Shown here: in pieces, positions 25,524 to 33,096 of the stretch | How positions within the stretch are numbered: position 1 is the first letter of the stretch | Layout: each line of letters starts with the position of its first letter | Source: Clostridiales bacterium | Lineage (GTDB): Bacteria; Bacillota; Clostridia; Saccharofermentanales; Saccharofermentanaceae | NCBI GenBank assembly: GCA_017451265.1 | Contig: JAFSPU010000005.1 | Span: 1-57,130, forward strand | Length of the DNA stretch: 57,130 nt | Direction: 5' to 3' | Translations under genes and position numbers: made by a program | The notes under the pieces: model-generated | Told to the model about the DNA's origin: nothing | Database searches by the model: none | Seen by the model: the letters and a program-made list of their open reading frames with translations, nothing else

Positions 25524-26702
25524 TCAGACGTTTACACCGTAGAAGGCACAGAATGCTGCCCACTCGTCGGAAGCAGCCATCTGCTCAACGATCTGAGCTC
25601 TTGTTGTACCCGCTGCGAGGTCTGCCATCATGGCTTCTGCCTCAGCCTCAGTTGCTGCTCTGTCGCAGAATGTGTAGTAAACAGTAGATACGAATGTTGC
25701 ATCGTCCATATCAAGAGCACCGAACTCATCACTTGTGAACATGATCTGAGCGATCTCGGTTGCTGTATAACCGTGGTTCAGAAGATCGTCAGAGAATTCA
25801 GCTCTGCCCTGTGCATCGGAGAATCTGCCGAGGATTCTGGTATAGAGTGTGCCTACGAAGTTGTTTGTAGACATTGCTCTGAGCTGCTCCTGCGTGTAGT
25901 GGATCTCAGCGGCAGGTGCAGGTGTGATAGTAAGTGTATAAGTACCTGTGTGATCAGCTGTAGCGATTACGAGGTATGTGGTGTTCTCATCAAGCTTAGT
26001 AACGTCAGCGCCTTCACCCTCGAGGAAGAAGATGAGGTCATCACCGTCGTAGATGGAAACTGCAGGTGTCAGTGCGCCGGCCTCTTCATTGCCGTTAAGA
26101 ACATCGATCCAGTCATACTGGGAATAAATGTCGCTCAGGGCAACCTGGTACTCGCCGGAAGTCTCAGGTGTGTACTGGTAGCTGTTAACGGAATAATCAC
26201 CAACATACTTATGTGCATCCCAGTCATAAACGATTCTTTCAAGCGTAACGGGTACGTTTTCCTCCACGCCTGTCTCGATCGCAGGCTCATCAAATCTTAC
26301 GGAGATATCATAAGAACCTGTACCGCTGAAATATCTGTAGTCCCATTTCTCCCAGCTCCAGTAACGCTCAGTGGAAACGGAAGCATAGATCATGTATGTT
26401 CTTCCGCCGATGAGAGTCATCTCGGAAGACATTTCTCTCTCGCCGACCATAACCCTGGGGCTCAGGTGAGAATTCGAAAATTCCTCATCACTGATGATGA
26501 ATTCGTACTCACCGTCATACATAGGTGTGAAACTGAATATGGATCCAAGTGAATGACCATATTCATCGACGGATACGGAAGCTGAATAATCAGCCATTGT
26601 ATCTCCCTGGTAATCGTTTTCTGCTGCCATTACTGTTCCGCAGCCGAGAAGCATTGTTGCTGCAAGTGCAGCTCCTGCAAGTTTTGCTCTTAAGCCTTTC
26701 AT
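25524..26702 (-). CDS. Secreted DUF4214 protein with beta-rich ectodomain
   Basis: The 392 residues comprise a signal peptide (MKGLRAKLAGAALAATMLLGCGTVMA, probable cleavage after VMA), two beta-rich pre-peptidase-like segments (YDGEYEFIISD; TSGEYQVALSD, then TYLVIATADHTGTYTLTI) and a C-terminal DUF4214 domain (FVGTLYTRILGRFSDAQGRAEF; MFTSDEF; FVSTVYYTFCDR) ending ASDEWAAFCAFYGVNV. A possible lipobox (LLGC) exists, but the paralogue at 12.9 kb lacks the cysteine, so signal peptidase I is more likely. It is controlled by copy 3 of the shared promoter. Confidence 0.88.
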   Translation of the reverse strand: MKGLRAKLAGAALAATMLLGCGTVMAAENDYQGDTMADYSASVSVDEYGHSLGSIFSFTPMYDGEYEFIISDEEFSNSHLSPRVMVGEREMSSEMTLIGGRTYMIYASVSTERYWSWEKWDYRYFSGTGSYDISVRFDEPAIETGVEENVPVTLERIVYDWDAHKYVGDYSVNSYQYTPETSGEYQVALSDIYSQYDWIDVLNGNEEAGALTPAVSIYDGDDLIFFLEGEGADVTKLDENTTYLVIATADHTGTYTLTITPAPAAEIHYTQEQLRAMSTNNFVGTLYTRILGRFSDAQGRAEFSDDLLNHGYTATEIAQIMFTSDEFGALDMDDATFVSTVYYTFCDRAATEAEAEAMMADLAAGTTRAQIVEQMAASDEWAAFCAFYGVNV

Positions 26703-26771
26703 TCTTTTCTCCTTTTCTTGTTAAGACTTGTTTGCTGTGTTTAAGTGTTCGTTTTTCCCTCAAACATCAGC

Positions 26772-26836
26772 ATTTAACCACTGCCTAAGAAGCAAACCAA
26801 TGGATAAAAAAGGGCTGTTCTGTTGCTTAAACAACA
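26772..26836 (-). promoter_or_regulatory. Shared regulon promoter, copy 3
   Basis: Minus strand: operator TGTTGTTTAAGCAACA (26836-26821), 20 bp, TTGGTT (26800-26795), 17 bp, TTAAAT (26777-26772), 70 bp before the DUF4214 start. Confidence 0.88.
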
Positions 26837-26867
26837 GATTGATTTATGTGTGTTGTATTAATTACAG

Positions 26868-26897
26868 AAAAGGCCCCCGGATCGCTCCGGGGGCCCG
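26868..26897 (-). terminator. Terminator of the second DUF4214 gene of the pair
   Basis: A GC-rich stem (GGCCCCCGGA / TCCGGGGGCC, near perfect) is followed by TTTTC on the minus strand, downstream of the gene that ends at 26953. Confidence 0.82.
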
Positions 26898-26952
26898 TAA
26901 ACCTTATTATTTTTTAGATACTTAGTTGATTAGAAACCTTGCGGTTCACTGA

Positions 26953-28203
26953 TTAAACATTTACTCCGTAGAAGGCACAGAAGGAAGCCCACTCATCAGA
27001 AGCTGCAAGCTGCTCAACGATCTGAGCTCTTGTTGTTGTACCTGCTGCGAGGCCGGCCATCAGATCTGCTGCCTCTTCTGCTGTTGCGTCTCTGTCACAG
27101 AATGTGTAGAAAGCTGTGGAGATAAATGTTGCATCGTCCATATTGAGGTTGCCGAACTCTTCACTTGTGAACATGATCGTTGCGATCTGTGTTGCTGTGT
27201 AGCCCTGGTTAAGGAGATCTTCTGTGAATTCAGCTCTGCCTTCAGAATCGGAGAATCTGCCGAGGATTCTTGTGTAAAGTGTGCCTACGAAGTTGTTTGT
27301 AGACATTGCTCTGAGCTGCTCTTCTGTATAGTGAACTTCCTGTACAGGTGCAGGTGCGATTGTAAGTGTGTATGTACCTACATGATCTGCAGTAGCTACT
27401 ACGAGGTATGTTGTATTCTCATCGAGCTTAGTAACGTCTGCGCCCTCACCCTCGAGGAAGAAGATGAGCTCTTCGCCGCTGTAGATGGATACTGTAGGTG
27501 TCATCTCGCCGATCTCATGGCCGGGATTCCAGTAATCGATCCAATCGTACTGAGACTGAACATCACTGATCTCTACCTGATACTCGCCTGTAGTCTCAGG
27601 TGTGAACTGGAATTCAGTAGAAGTGTAATTCCAATAACCGTCGCGCTGTACTGTGACCTCTTCTGCTACCTCAGGCTCGATCTCGGGAGCTGCGAAAGCT
27701 ACAGAGATGTCATAAGAACCTGTGCCGGAATAATAACTTGTGTTCCAGTTCCAATTGTTGTAGCCGCTGTAACCATAACCGTATCCGTAACCATAACCAT
27801 AATAAGGATTGTAAGGATTATTTTGAGGAACAGCTGATGTAGCTAAGGACGCGTTAATGGCATAAGTTCTGCCAGCAACCATATACATCGTAAATGAACC
27901 GCTGTAAGCCTGGCTCTCACCGACAAAGACCTTAGGACTCAGATGAGTGTCAGAGAATACACCGTTGCTAATAGTAAATGAATAATTACCATCATAAAGA
28001 GGTGTGAAGTAGAAAGTCTTTGATGTTGACTGTGCAGATGAATTAACACTTAAGTCACCTGTGGAGTATGCGGCCATTGTCTGACCTTCTGCCTGTACCT
28101 GCTGTACAGCGGGTGCGGGTGCTGCGAGTACTGATCCACATCCGAAGATCATTGTTGATGCTAATGCCACGCCTGCGATTTTTGTAGTAGTTATCTTTTT
28201 CAT
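26953..28203 (-). CDS. Secreted DUF4214 protein, paralogue of the neighbour
   Basis: This is a 416-residue paralogue of the 25.5-kb gene with the same order: signal peptide (MKKITTTKIAGVALASTMIFG), beta-rich repeats, a Tyr/Gly/Asn-rich insert (YGYGYGYGYSGYNN) and a C-terminal DUF4214 domain ending FCAFYGVNV. I start at the ATG at 28203 after GAAGGGAG; the longer frame to 28257 adds a basic stretch that would spoil the signal peptide. Unlike its neighbour it lacks the shared regulon promoter; an 8-bp hairpin lies upstream. The pair probably arose by tandem duplication. Confidence 0.88.
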   Translation of the reverse strand: MKKITTTKIAGVALASTMIFGCGSVLAAPAPAVQQVQAEGQTMAAYSTGDLSVNSSAQSTSKTFYFTPLYDGNYSFTISNGVFSDTHLSPKVFVGESQAYSGSFTMYMVAGRTYAINASLATSAVPQNNPYNPYYGYGYGYGYGYSGYNNWNWNTSYYSGTGSYDISVAFAAPEIEPEVAEEVTVQRDGYWNYTSTEFQFTPETTGEYQVEISDVQSQYDWIDYWNPGHEIGEMTPTVSIYSGEELIFFLEGEGADVTKLDENTTYLVVATADHVGTYTLTIAPAPVQEVHYTEEQLRAMSTNNFVGTLYTRILGRFSDSEGRAEFTEDLLNQGYTATQIATIMFTSEEFGNLNMDDATFISTAFYTFCDRDATAEEAADLMAGLAAGTTTRAQIVEQLAASDEWASFCAFYGVNV

Positions 28204-28409
28204 TTTTGTTTTCTCCCTTCGAGTTGGAATGTATTGTTCACGAGCATAGTTTTGCACTCGGAAAAAGCGTTCACAATAGCTTGAACGCTCCTTTTACAGA
28301 CCATTCAGGCGACCGAAACAATCTGTTTAAATTTTTTGATTTTTATGAACGATGCTTGAACTTTATGAATGAGCAAATTCATTTCCTTACGAAGTTTTTC
28401 ACATTTCTC

Positions 28410-28438
28410 TTGACACAGGGAACTTCTTCCCCTATAAT
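28410..28438 (+). promoter_or_regulatory. Consensus promoter of tRNA-Thr
   Basis: TTGACA (28410-28415), a 17-bp spacer and TATAAT (28433-28438), perfect at all twelve positions, place the start just before the tRNA at 28451. This also calibrates the main sigma-factor consensus for this genome. Confidence 0.9.
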
Positions 28439-28450
28439 TCCTTCGCGTAC

Positions 28451-28526
28451 GCCGCCTTAGCTCAGTTGGTAGAGCAGCTGATTTGTAATCAGCAGGTCGT
28501 GGGTTCGAGTCCCACAAGCGGCTCCA
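28451..28526 (+). tRNA. tRNA-Thr (anticodon UGU)
   Basis: The 76-nt sequence including CCA folds as a cloverleaf: acceptor GCCGCCT, D arm with AGTTGGTAGAGC, anticodon arm CTGAT-TTGTAAT-CAG with TGT at positions 34-36, and T arm GTGGG-TTCGAGT-CCCAC. One C-A mismatch sits in the acceptor stem. It reads ACA codons. A consensus promoter precedes it and a terminator follows. Confidence 0.97.
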
Positions 28527-28532
28527 GGATAA

Positions 28533-28566
28533 AACCTCGGGAATATAGGCTTCCCGAGGTTTTTTG
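28533..28566 (+). terminator. tRNA-Thr terminator
   Basis: The 11-bp stem AACCTCGGGAA (28533-28543) / TTCCCGAGGTT (28551-28561) runs into a T tract, directly after the tRNA. Confidence 0.92.
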
Positions 28567-28612
28567 TTGTCCGTGATTACGGGGCTTAGTACCAAAATCA
28601 AATAATCGGCAG

Positions 28613-28778
28613 TTTAGTACGTTATTTCAGGCTTTTGAACGTACTAAATCAGTCAAACCCAGGATTTAGTACGTTTTTGTAGGCTTTCAGCGGACTAAAC
28701 CTTCAAAAATCCCAAAAGAGTACGTTAATAAGCCCATTTCAACGTACTCTTTTCATCAAATCAGGAATTTAGTACGTT
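28613..28778. repeat. Array of about 52-bp hairpin units with compensating changes
   Basis: The core AGTACGTT recurs at 28616, 28668, 28719 and 28771 (steps 52, 51, 52; the second copy continues GTTTTT). Unit 1: TTTAGTACGTT-N14-AACGTACTAAA (28613-28648). Unit 2 is imperfect (TTTAGTACG ... CGGACTAAA). Unit 3: AAAAGAGTACGTT-N14-AACGTACTCTTTT (28714-28753), a perfect 13-bp stem whose two arms changed together. Unit 4 keeps only one arm. The region 28567-28889 has no gene; it also holds a GTGGCAGTTTG tandem repeat near 28846-28871. Confidence 0.75.
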
Positions 28779-28889
28779 GAGGCATAAGCACTTTAAGACA
28801 GAGGAAGATAACAACTATTCCACGAACGAATAATCCGGCATTTGTGGTGGCAGTTTGGTGGCAGTTTGGTGGAAAACCGTAAAAACTCT

Positions 28890-29786
28890 TTAAAACGCGG
28901 CCTCAACCAGTGCTGCTATACCGCTGTTTCCGTCAGTATTCTGTCTCATAAGAAGCCAGACTATATCCTGATGGAAATTAGTAACAGCATTAGGATCGGC
29001 TCCTTCATTTAACAGCAATTCTGCAATCTCAAGGCCGTCATTATCATCAGAGCGCGTATCAGCACACATGAGAAGCGGCGTAAAACCGCACGCGTTTGCC
29101 TCATTAACATCTGCGCCGTTATCTATAAGGAATTCCACCACCTCGGCGCTTCTGTATCTTACAGCGTAGATGAGCGCAGTATTACCGCAGGGGTGATCAG
29201 AGTTAGCATAGATATCAGTCCATCCGCCCTCTTCATACTGATGATTGGCAGCAACTCCGCAGTCAGTGACAGCCGCATCAACATCCGCTCCGTAATCCAG
29301 AAGAAGTTCCATCATTCTTATGTCATCGTCATCATTCCAGAACTGGTCCGCCTGACACTCATATCTTTCATCAGTCTCAACGGATATAAAATCATCATGA
29401 TCGACCATGCACATAAGAAGAGTCCTGCCGTATTTATCTCTTATGTCAGGATCGGCTCCGTTTTCCAGGATCCTTTCAGCCTGCACATAGTCATAACTCA
29501 TTACGGCCCGCGCAAGGTTTGTCCTCTTATCTACAGCATTTGCAATGAGCGCGTAGATCACCAGACACACAGCCAGGATGATAGGCAAAGATGCAAGTAT
29601 TCCCACCACTCTGAGCACTATTACATACCACGGTTGCTTTATGCGTCCGCCGTCTTTGTTTTTCTTTCGTTTACTGAGCATTATCAGCCCTGAAACAAGA
29701 AAGCATATAAAAGCGATAAAAGCAGACGTTCCCAGAATAACCAGGACCACCGCCATAAACGCCAGAAACATTCCCATAAAAGCCAT
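28890..29786 (-). CDS. Membrane-anchored ankyrin-repeat protein
   Basis: 298 residues. Two N-terminal TM helices surround a basic loop (SKRKKNKDGGRIK), followed by about five ankyrin repeats (YVQAERILENGADPDIRDKYGRTLL; MELLLDYGADVDA; GNTALIYAVRYRSAEVVEFLIDNGADVNE; GFTPLLMCADTR). Ankyrin repeats mediate protein binding; the partner is unknown. It follows the acyl-CoA synthetase gene by 30 bp on the same strand. Confidence 0.85.
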   Translation of the reverse strand: MAFMGMFLAFMAVVLVILGTSAFIAFICFLVSGLIMLSKRKKNKDGGRIKQPWYVIVLRVVGILASLPIILAVCLVIYALIANAVDKRTNLARAVMSYDYVQAERILENGADPDIRDKYGRTLLMCMVDHDDFISVETDERYECQADQFWNDDDDIRMMELLLDYGADVDAAVTDCGVAANHQYEEGGWTDIYANSDHPCGNTALIYAVRYRSAEVVEFLIDNGADVNEANACGFTPLLMCADTRSDDNDGLEIAELLLNEGADPNAVTNFHQDIVWLLMRQNTDGNSGIAALVEAAF

Positions 29787-29816
29787 ACTCTATCCCTCCG
29801 TTATCCCACAGGATAA

Positions 29817-31523
29817 TCAGCCCAGCACGCGTGCGATCTGTTCCTTACGCTTGATCTTAAGTGATGTCGTCTTAATGAACGGCTCCTCCGTCAGGTACAG
29901 ATCAGTTACACGCTTATAGTGCGGGATCGTCTGGTTGATCTCCTTGATCTTCTCCCATAAAGTGTCGCGTATCTGATCGGGCGTGAGCTCGCCGTAGATC
30001 TCCTGAATCTCCTTGGCCGAATACTGAACCTGCACGGCGATCCTAAGGTCCGTCCAGTCGCCGTCTATAGGCTCGCCGAATACGAATGAATCCGCCACAC
30101 CGGGGATCTTGTTAAGCAGTATCTCGATCTCCTCGGGGAAAGCCTTCTTACCGTTCTTAAGAACGATCATGTCCTTCTTGCGGCCTGTGAGGAAGATGTA
30201 GCCGTCGTCATCCATGTAACCCAAGTCGCCGGTGTGGAACCAGCCGTCCCTGATGACTTCCTGTGTGAGCTCATCGTTGTTGTAGTAGCCGAGCATGACA
30301 TTGGGTGCCTTTGCGCACAGCTCGCCCATGCCGTCCTCGTCCTTGTCCCGGAACTCGATCTTAACCGCAGGCAGCGGGCGTCCTATGGAACCCGCGCGGA
30401 TGTGCCCCTTATTCTCAGCAGCAAGTACCGGCGAAGTCTCTGTGAGGCCGTAGCCCTGGTAGATCTCTATGCCCAAGTCGGTGAAGCCCTGTGACACACG
30501 CGGGGACAGCGGTGCGCCGCCCGAGATGATGTACTTAAGCTGCCCGCCCATCTGGGCGATGATCTCCTTGAAAAGTTTGCGGCGTATGTCGATGCCGAAG
30601 ATCAGCAGGAACTTGGCAAGCTTCTTGGCGCGCCCCACGGTCTTCGTCTTGCCCTGCTTCTCGATGCCCTTCTCCACGGTCTCGTACATCTTGTCGATGA
30701 GCGCGGGCACTCCCAGGAAGAACGTGACCCCGTACTCACTCAGGTTCTGCTTGATGTAGCGGATGCCGTCAGAGAAGACATTGCGCATGCCGTCCGCGAG
30801 CGCAAAGAGCAGGCCTGTGGAACCCAGTATGTGGTGAAACGGCAGGAAGCAGATGTTGGTGGAGTGCTCGTCAAAAACCTCGAACACGAGCAGGTCAGCC
30901 ACGTTGCACGCAATGCCCTTGTTGGACAGCATAACGGCCTTGGACTTGGATGTGGTGCCCGAGGTGAAAAGCAGTATCGCCATGGACTCGGGCACGGGCT
31001 TAAAGTCAATAAACTCCTGCTTCACTTCAGAAGAAAGTGTGCGGCCCTCCGCGATCAGCTCCTCCACGTTAAGGCAGTCTTCGGCGCGCTCGTTCATGCA
31101 GATGTACTCGCGTATCTTGGTGCGTCCGTTGGCGCGGATCTGATCGATCTGCTCCTTGTTCTTAACATCGAAGACAACTGCATCGACTTCCGCCCGCACA
31201 AGGGAATCCTCCATCTCACCCAGGGGCAGCTCCTTGTCGATCGGCACGGAAACGATGCCTCCGAACAGGCACGCCACGTGAGCCACGACCCAGTAGTACT
31301 GGTTGCGTCCGATGATGGCGATCCTGCCGCCCTTGAAGCCTCTGCTGTAGTAGGCAGCGCCCAGGGCATTCACATTCTCCATGAAGTCGGCGTAAGTATA
31401 GTCCTTATACTCAGGCTCCTTGCCGGGCTTTACCTTCACTCTGAAGGCAATGTCGCTTTTATAAATCTCCGAGGTGGCTGTGATCAGCTCCTTAATGCTG
31501 TCGTAATACTTAGGGTCTTCCAT
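29817..31523 (-). CDS. AMP-forming acyl-CoA synthetase (long-chain fatty acid-CoA ligase type)
   Basis: The 568-residue ANL-superfamily enzyme activates a carboxylate with ATP and joins it to CoA. Motifs: MAILLFTSGTTSKSKAVMLS (P-loop, A3), YGLTETSPV (A5), FHTGDLGYMDDDGYI (A7) and GRKKDMIVLKNGKKAFPEEIE (A8), ending with a Lys-containing TTSLKIKRKEQ. Length and motifs fit FadD-like ligases; the chain length it accepts is not readable. It diverges from the cyclase gene at 31588. Confidence 0.9.
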   Translation of the reverse strand: MEDPKYYDSIKELITATSEIYKSDIAFRVKVKPGKEPEYKDYTYADFMENVNALGAAYYSRGFKGGRIAIIGRNQYYWVVAHVACLFGGIVSVPIDKELPLGEMEDSLVRAEVDAVVFDVKNKEQIDQIRANGRTKIREYICMNERAEDCLNVEELIAEGRTLSSEVKQEFIDFKPVPESMAILLFTSGTTSKSKAVMLSNKGIACNVADLLVFEVFDEHSTNICFLPFHHILGSTGLLFALADGMRNVFSDGIRYIKQNLSEYGVTFFLGVPALIDKMYETVEKGIEKQGKTKTVGRAKKLAKFLLIFGIDIRRKLFKEIIAQMGGQLKYIISGGAPLSPRVSQGFTDLGIEIYQGYGLTETSPVLAAENKGHIRAGSIGRPLPAVKIEFRDKDEDGMGELCAKAPNVMLGYYNNDELTQEVIRDGWFHTGDLGYMDDDGYIFLTGRKKDMIVLKNGKKAFPEEIEILLNKIPGVADSFVFGEPIDGDWTDLRIAVQVQYSAKEIQEIYGELTPDQIRDTLWEKIKEINQTIPHYKRVTDLYLTEEPFIKTTSLKIKRKEQIARVLG

Positions 31524-31587
31524 TAAGGCGTATTCTCCTTATACATGTATCTCTCGTGTTGTCATTATAAGTTATACTATAGACAGT

Positions 31588-32880
31588 ATGCTAAGCAATG
31601 AACAGGTACAGTATTTCTTTACTCATTCCGAGGATTCGATATGCATCATATCGAATGTCGGTGAGCTGCTTTATTCTAACCCCGCCGCGGAAAAACTCTT
31701 CGGCATTTCTGCTGAAAAAGGCGTAAAGATCTGGGAGGCCATCCCCTACATTGAGGGCAACGACGACCTGATCCAGGTGTTTATTGATTCCATCTTAAGC
31801 AAAGTCGACACACACGAGGCCATCGTAGACTACTGGAACAACAGCGGCGATGTTAAGAACCTGCACGTCAAGATGACTCACTTCAGTGAGGAGCAGCCGG
31901 TCTACCTCGTAGTTATAACTGACCTCACGCAGCTGTTTAAAGTTAACTCGGCTCTTGTAAGGTACACGTCACCCGACATTGCGGACTACGCGCTCATGAC
32001 CCAGGAGGGCCAGAAGAGCGGCGGCCAGAAACGCAACGTCACCATCCTCATGAGCGACCTAAGAGGCTTCACGGCACTCGGCTCCAAGCTGCAGCCGGAG
32101 GAGCTCATCACGGTGCTTAACCACTATTTCGAGGCTATGGTAGCCGTGATACAAAAGTACAACGGCACCGTGATCGAGTTCTTGGGAGACGGTATCTTCA
32201 CGGTGTTCGGCGCCCCGAAGGACCTGCCGGACCACGCACAGCGCGCCGTGAAGTGCGCCGTGGAAATGCAGAACGCGCTCAAGGAAGTTAACGCGTGGAA
32301 CAAGGAGCACGGGTACCCCGAGCTTGAGATGGGCATCGGCGTCAACTCGGGCGATGCCGTCATCGGCAATATCGGCTCGGAAAAGAAGATGAAATACGGC
32401 TGCATGGGTTCCACCGTAAACATCACGGGACGTCTGGAAAGCCTCACGGTAGGCGGACAGGTCTTCGTCTCCGACAACACCAGAAAGCAGCTTCAGGAGG
32501 AGCTTCACGTCTCGCTCGAGAGAAGTTTCCTTCCCAAAGGTTCCCCCGCGGAGCTTAAGTATTACGAGATAACCGGCATCGGCGACATCCTGCTTGAAAG
32601 CGGAAGCGGTGAGATCACCTGGCAGGAAGCCGAAGAGAAGACTGCGTACGCTTTCTACCTTTTGGAGGAGAAAGCCGTGGGCGTGGTGGCTCACGAAGGC
32701 AAGATCACCAGAAGATCCGTGGACGGCAGATATGCTCTGCTTTGCACTGACACCGAGCTTTCAGAGAAGCAGAACATCATGCTGCACAAGGACGACGACT
32801 GCATCTATGCCAAGGTCATTAAGCAGAACGAGGAAGGCAATATCATCTGCATCACAGGCGTCACCAAAGCAGGCAGCTAA
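31588..32880 (+). CDS. PAS-class III adenylate/guanylate cyclase
   Basis: The 430-residue protein has an N-terminal PAS domain (about 1-110, YSNPAAEKLFGISAEKG) and a class III cyclase domain (about 150-330: VTILMSDLRGFTALG metal site, FLGDGIFTVFGAP, HAQRAVKCAVEMQ, GIGVNSGDAVIGNIGS, STVNITGRLES transition-state Asn/Arg). The final 100 residues form a small PilZ-like beta domain, less certain. No TM helix is seen, so it senses a cytoplasmic signal. The ATG at 31588 has no ribosome site and lies about ten bases after a TATACT, so the mRNA may be nearly leaderless. It is a plausible source of cAMP for the CRP-like regulon inferred here. Confidence 0.88.
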   Translation: MLSNEQVQYFFTHSEDSICIISNVGELLYSNPAAEKLFGISAEKGVKIWEAIPYIEGNDDLIQVFIDSILSKVDTHEAIVDYWNNSGDVKNLHVKMTHFSEEQPVYLVVITDLTQLFKVNSALVRYTSPDIADYALMTQEGQKSGGQKRNVTILMSDLRGFTALGSKLQPEELITVLNHYFEAMVAVIQKYNGTVIEFLGDGIFTVFGAPKDLPDHAQRAVKCAVEMQNALKEVNAWNKEHGYPELEMGIGVNSGDAVIGNIGSEKKMKYGCMGSTVNITGRLESLTVGGQVFVSDNTRKQLQEELHVSLERSFLPKGSPAELKYYEITGIGDILLESGSGEITWQEAEEKTAYAFYLLEEKAVGVVAHEGKITRRSVDGRYALLCTDTELSEKQNIMLHKDDDCIYAKVIKQNEEGNIICITGVTKAGS

Positions 32881-32887
32881 TTCCCTA

Positions 32888-32916
32888 TTGCATTCGTCGG
32901 TTTACTGGTCTATAAT
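32888..32916 (+). promoter_or_regulatory. Promoter of the pheA leader
   Basis: TTGCAT (32888-32893), a 17-bp spacer and TATAAT (32911-32916) predict transcription starting at about 32923, one base before the leader-peptide ATG. Confidence 0.85.
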
Positions 32917-32923
32917 CCCCGCC

Positions 32924-32992
32924 ATGAACAGAAAGTCGTTTACAAGCTTTGATTTCTTTTTTGGATTTGGATTTTTTACGAGGTCCGAATAA
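32924..32992 (+). CDS. Phe-rich leader peptide (PheL-like)
   Basis: The 22-residue peptide MNRKSFTSFDFFFGFGFFTR (then Ser-Glu, stop) contains eight phenylalanines, six of them within eight residues (11-18). This is the hallmark of ribosome-stalling leader peptides such as E. coli PheL. It lies between a good promoter and an attenuator hairpin upstream of the prephenate dehydratase gene. No ribosome site precedes the ATG, and the predicted start is at or next to it, so translation would be leaderless. When Phe-tRNA is scarce, the ribosome should stall on the Phe run and favour read-through. Confidence 0.88.
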   Translation: MNRKSFTSFDFFFGFGFFTRSE

Positions 32993-32993
32993 G

Positions 32994-33071
32994 TTTTCAC
33001 TGCGAAGAAATTGCGACATTCATAGATTAGGATAAGCGAGGGCTCTGCAGTGAATGCAGGGCCCTTTTCTT
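32994..33071 (+). promoter_or_regulatory. Transcription attenuator of pheA
   Basis: The terminator is GGGCTCTGCA (33040-33049) paired with TGCAGGGCCC (33055-33064), one G-U, loop GTGAA, followed by TTTTCTT. The competing antiterminator pairs TTCACTGC (32996-33003, right after the leader stop) with GCAGTGAA (33047-33054), which removes the 5' arm and loop of the terminator. A ribosome at the leader stop would cover the first segment and allow termination. This pairing scheme was read from the sequence, not tested. Confidence 0.85.
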
Positions 33072-33096
33072 ACGACTAAACACGGAGGAGAAACAC

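Noticed and set aside
28583-28790. Possible CRISPR array in the repeats after tRNA-Thr
   Set aside because: Repeats are only about 11 bp, the intervening sequence forms the other arm of each hairpin, units vary with compensation, and no cas genes are present.
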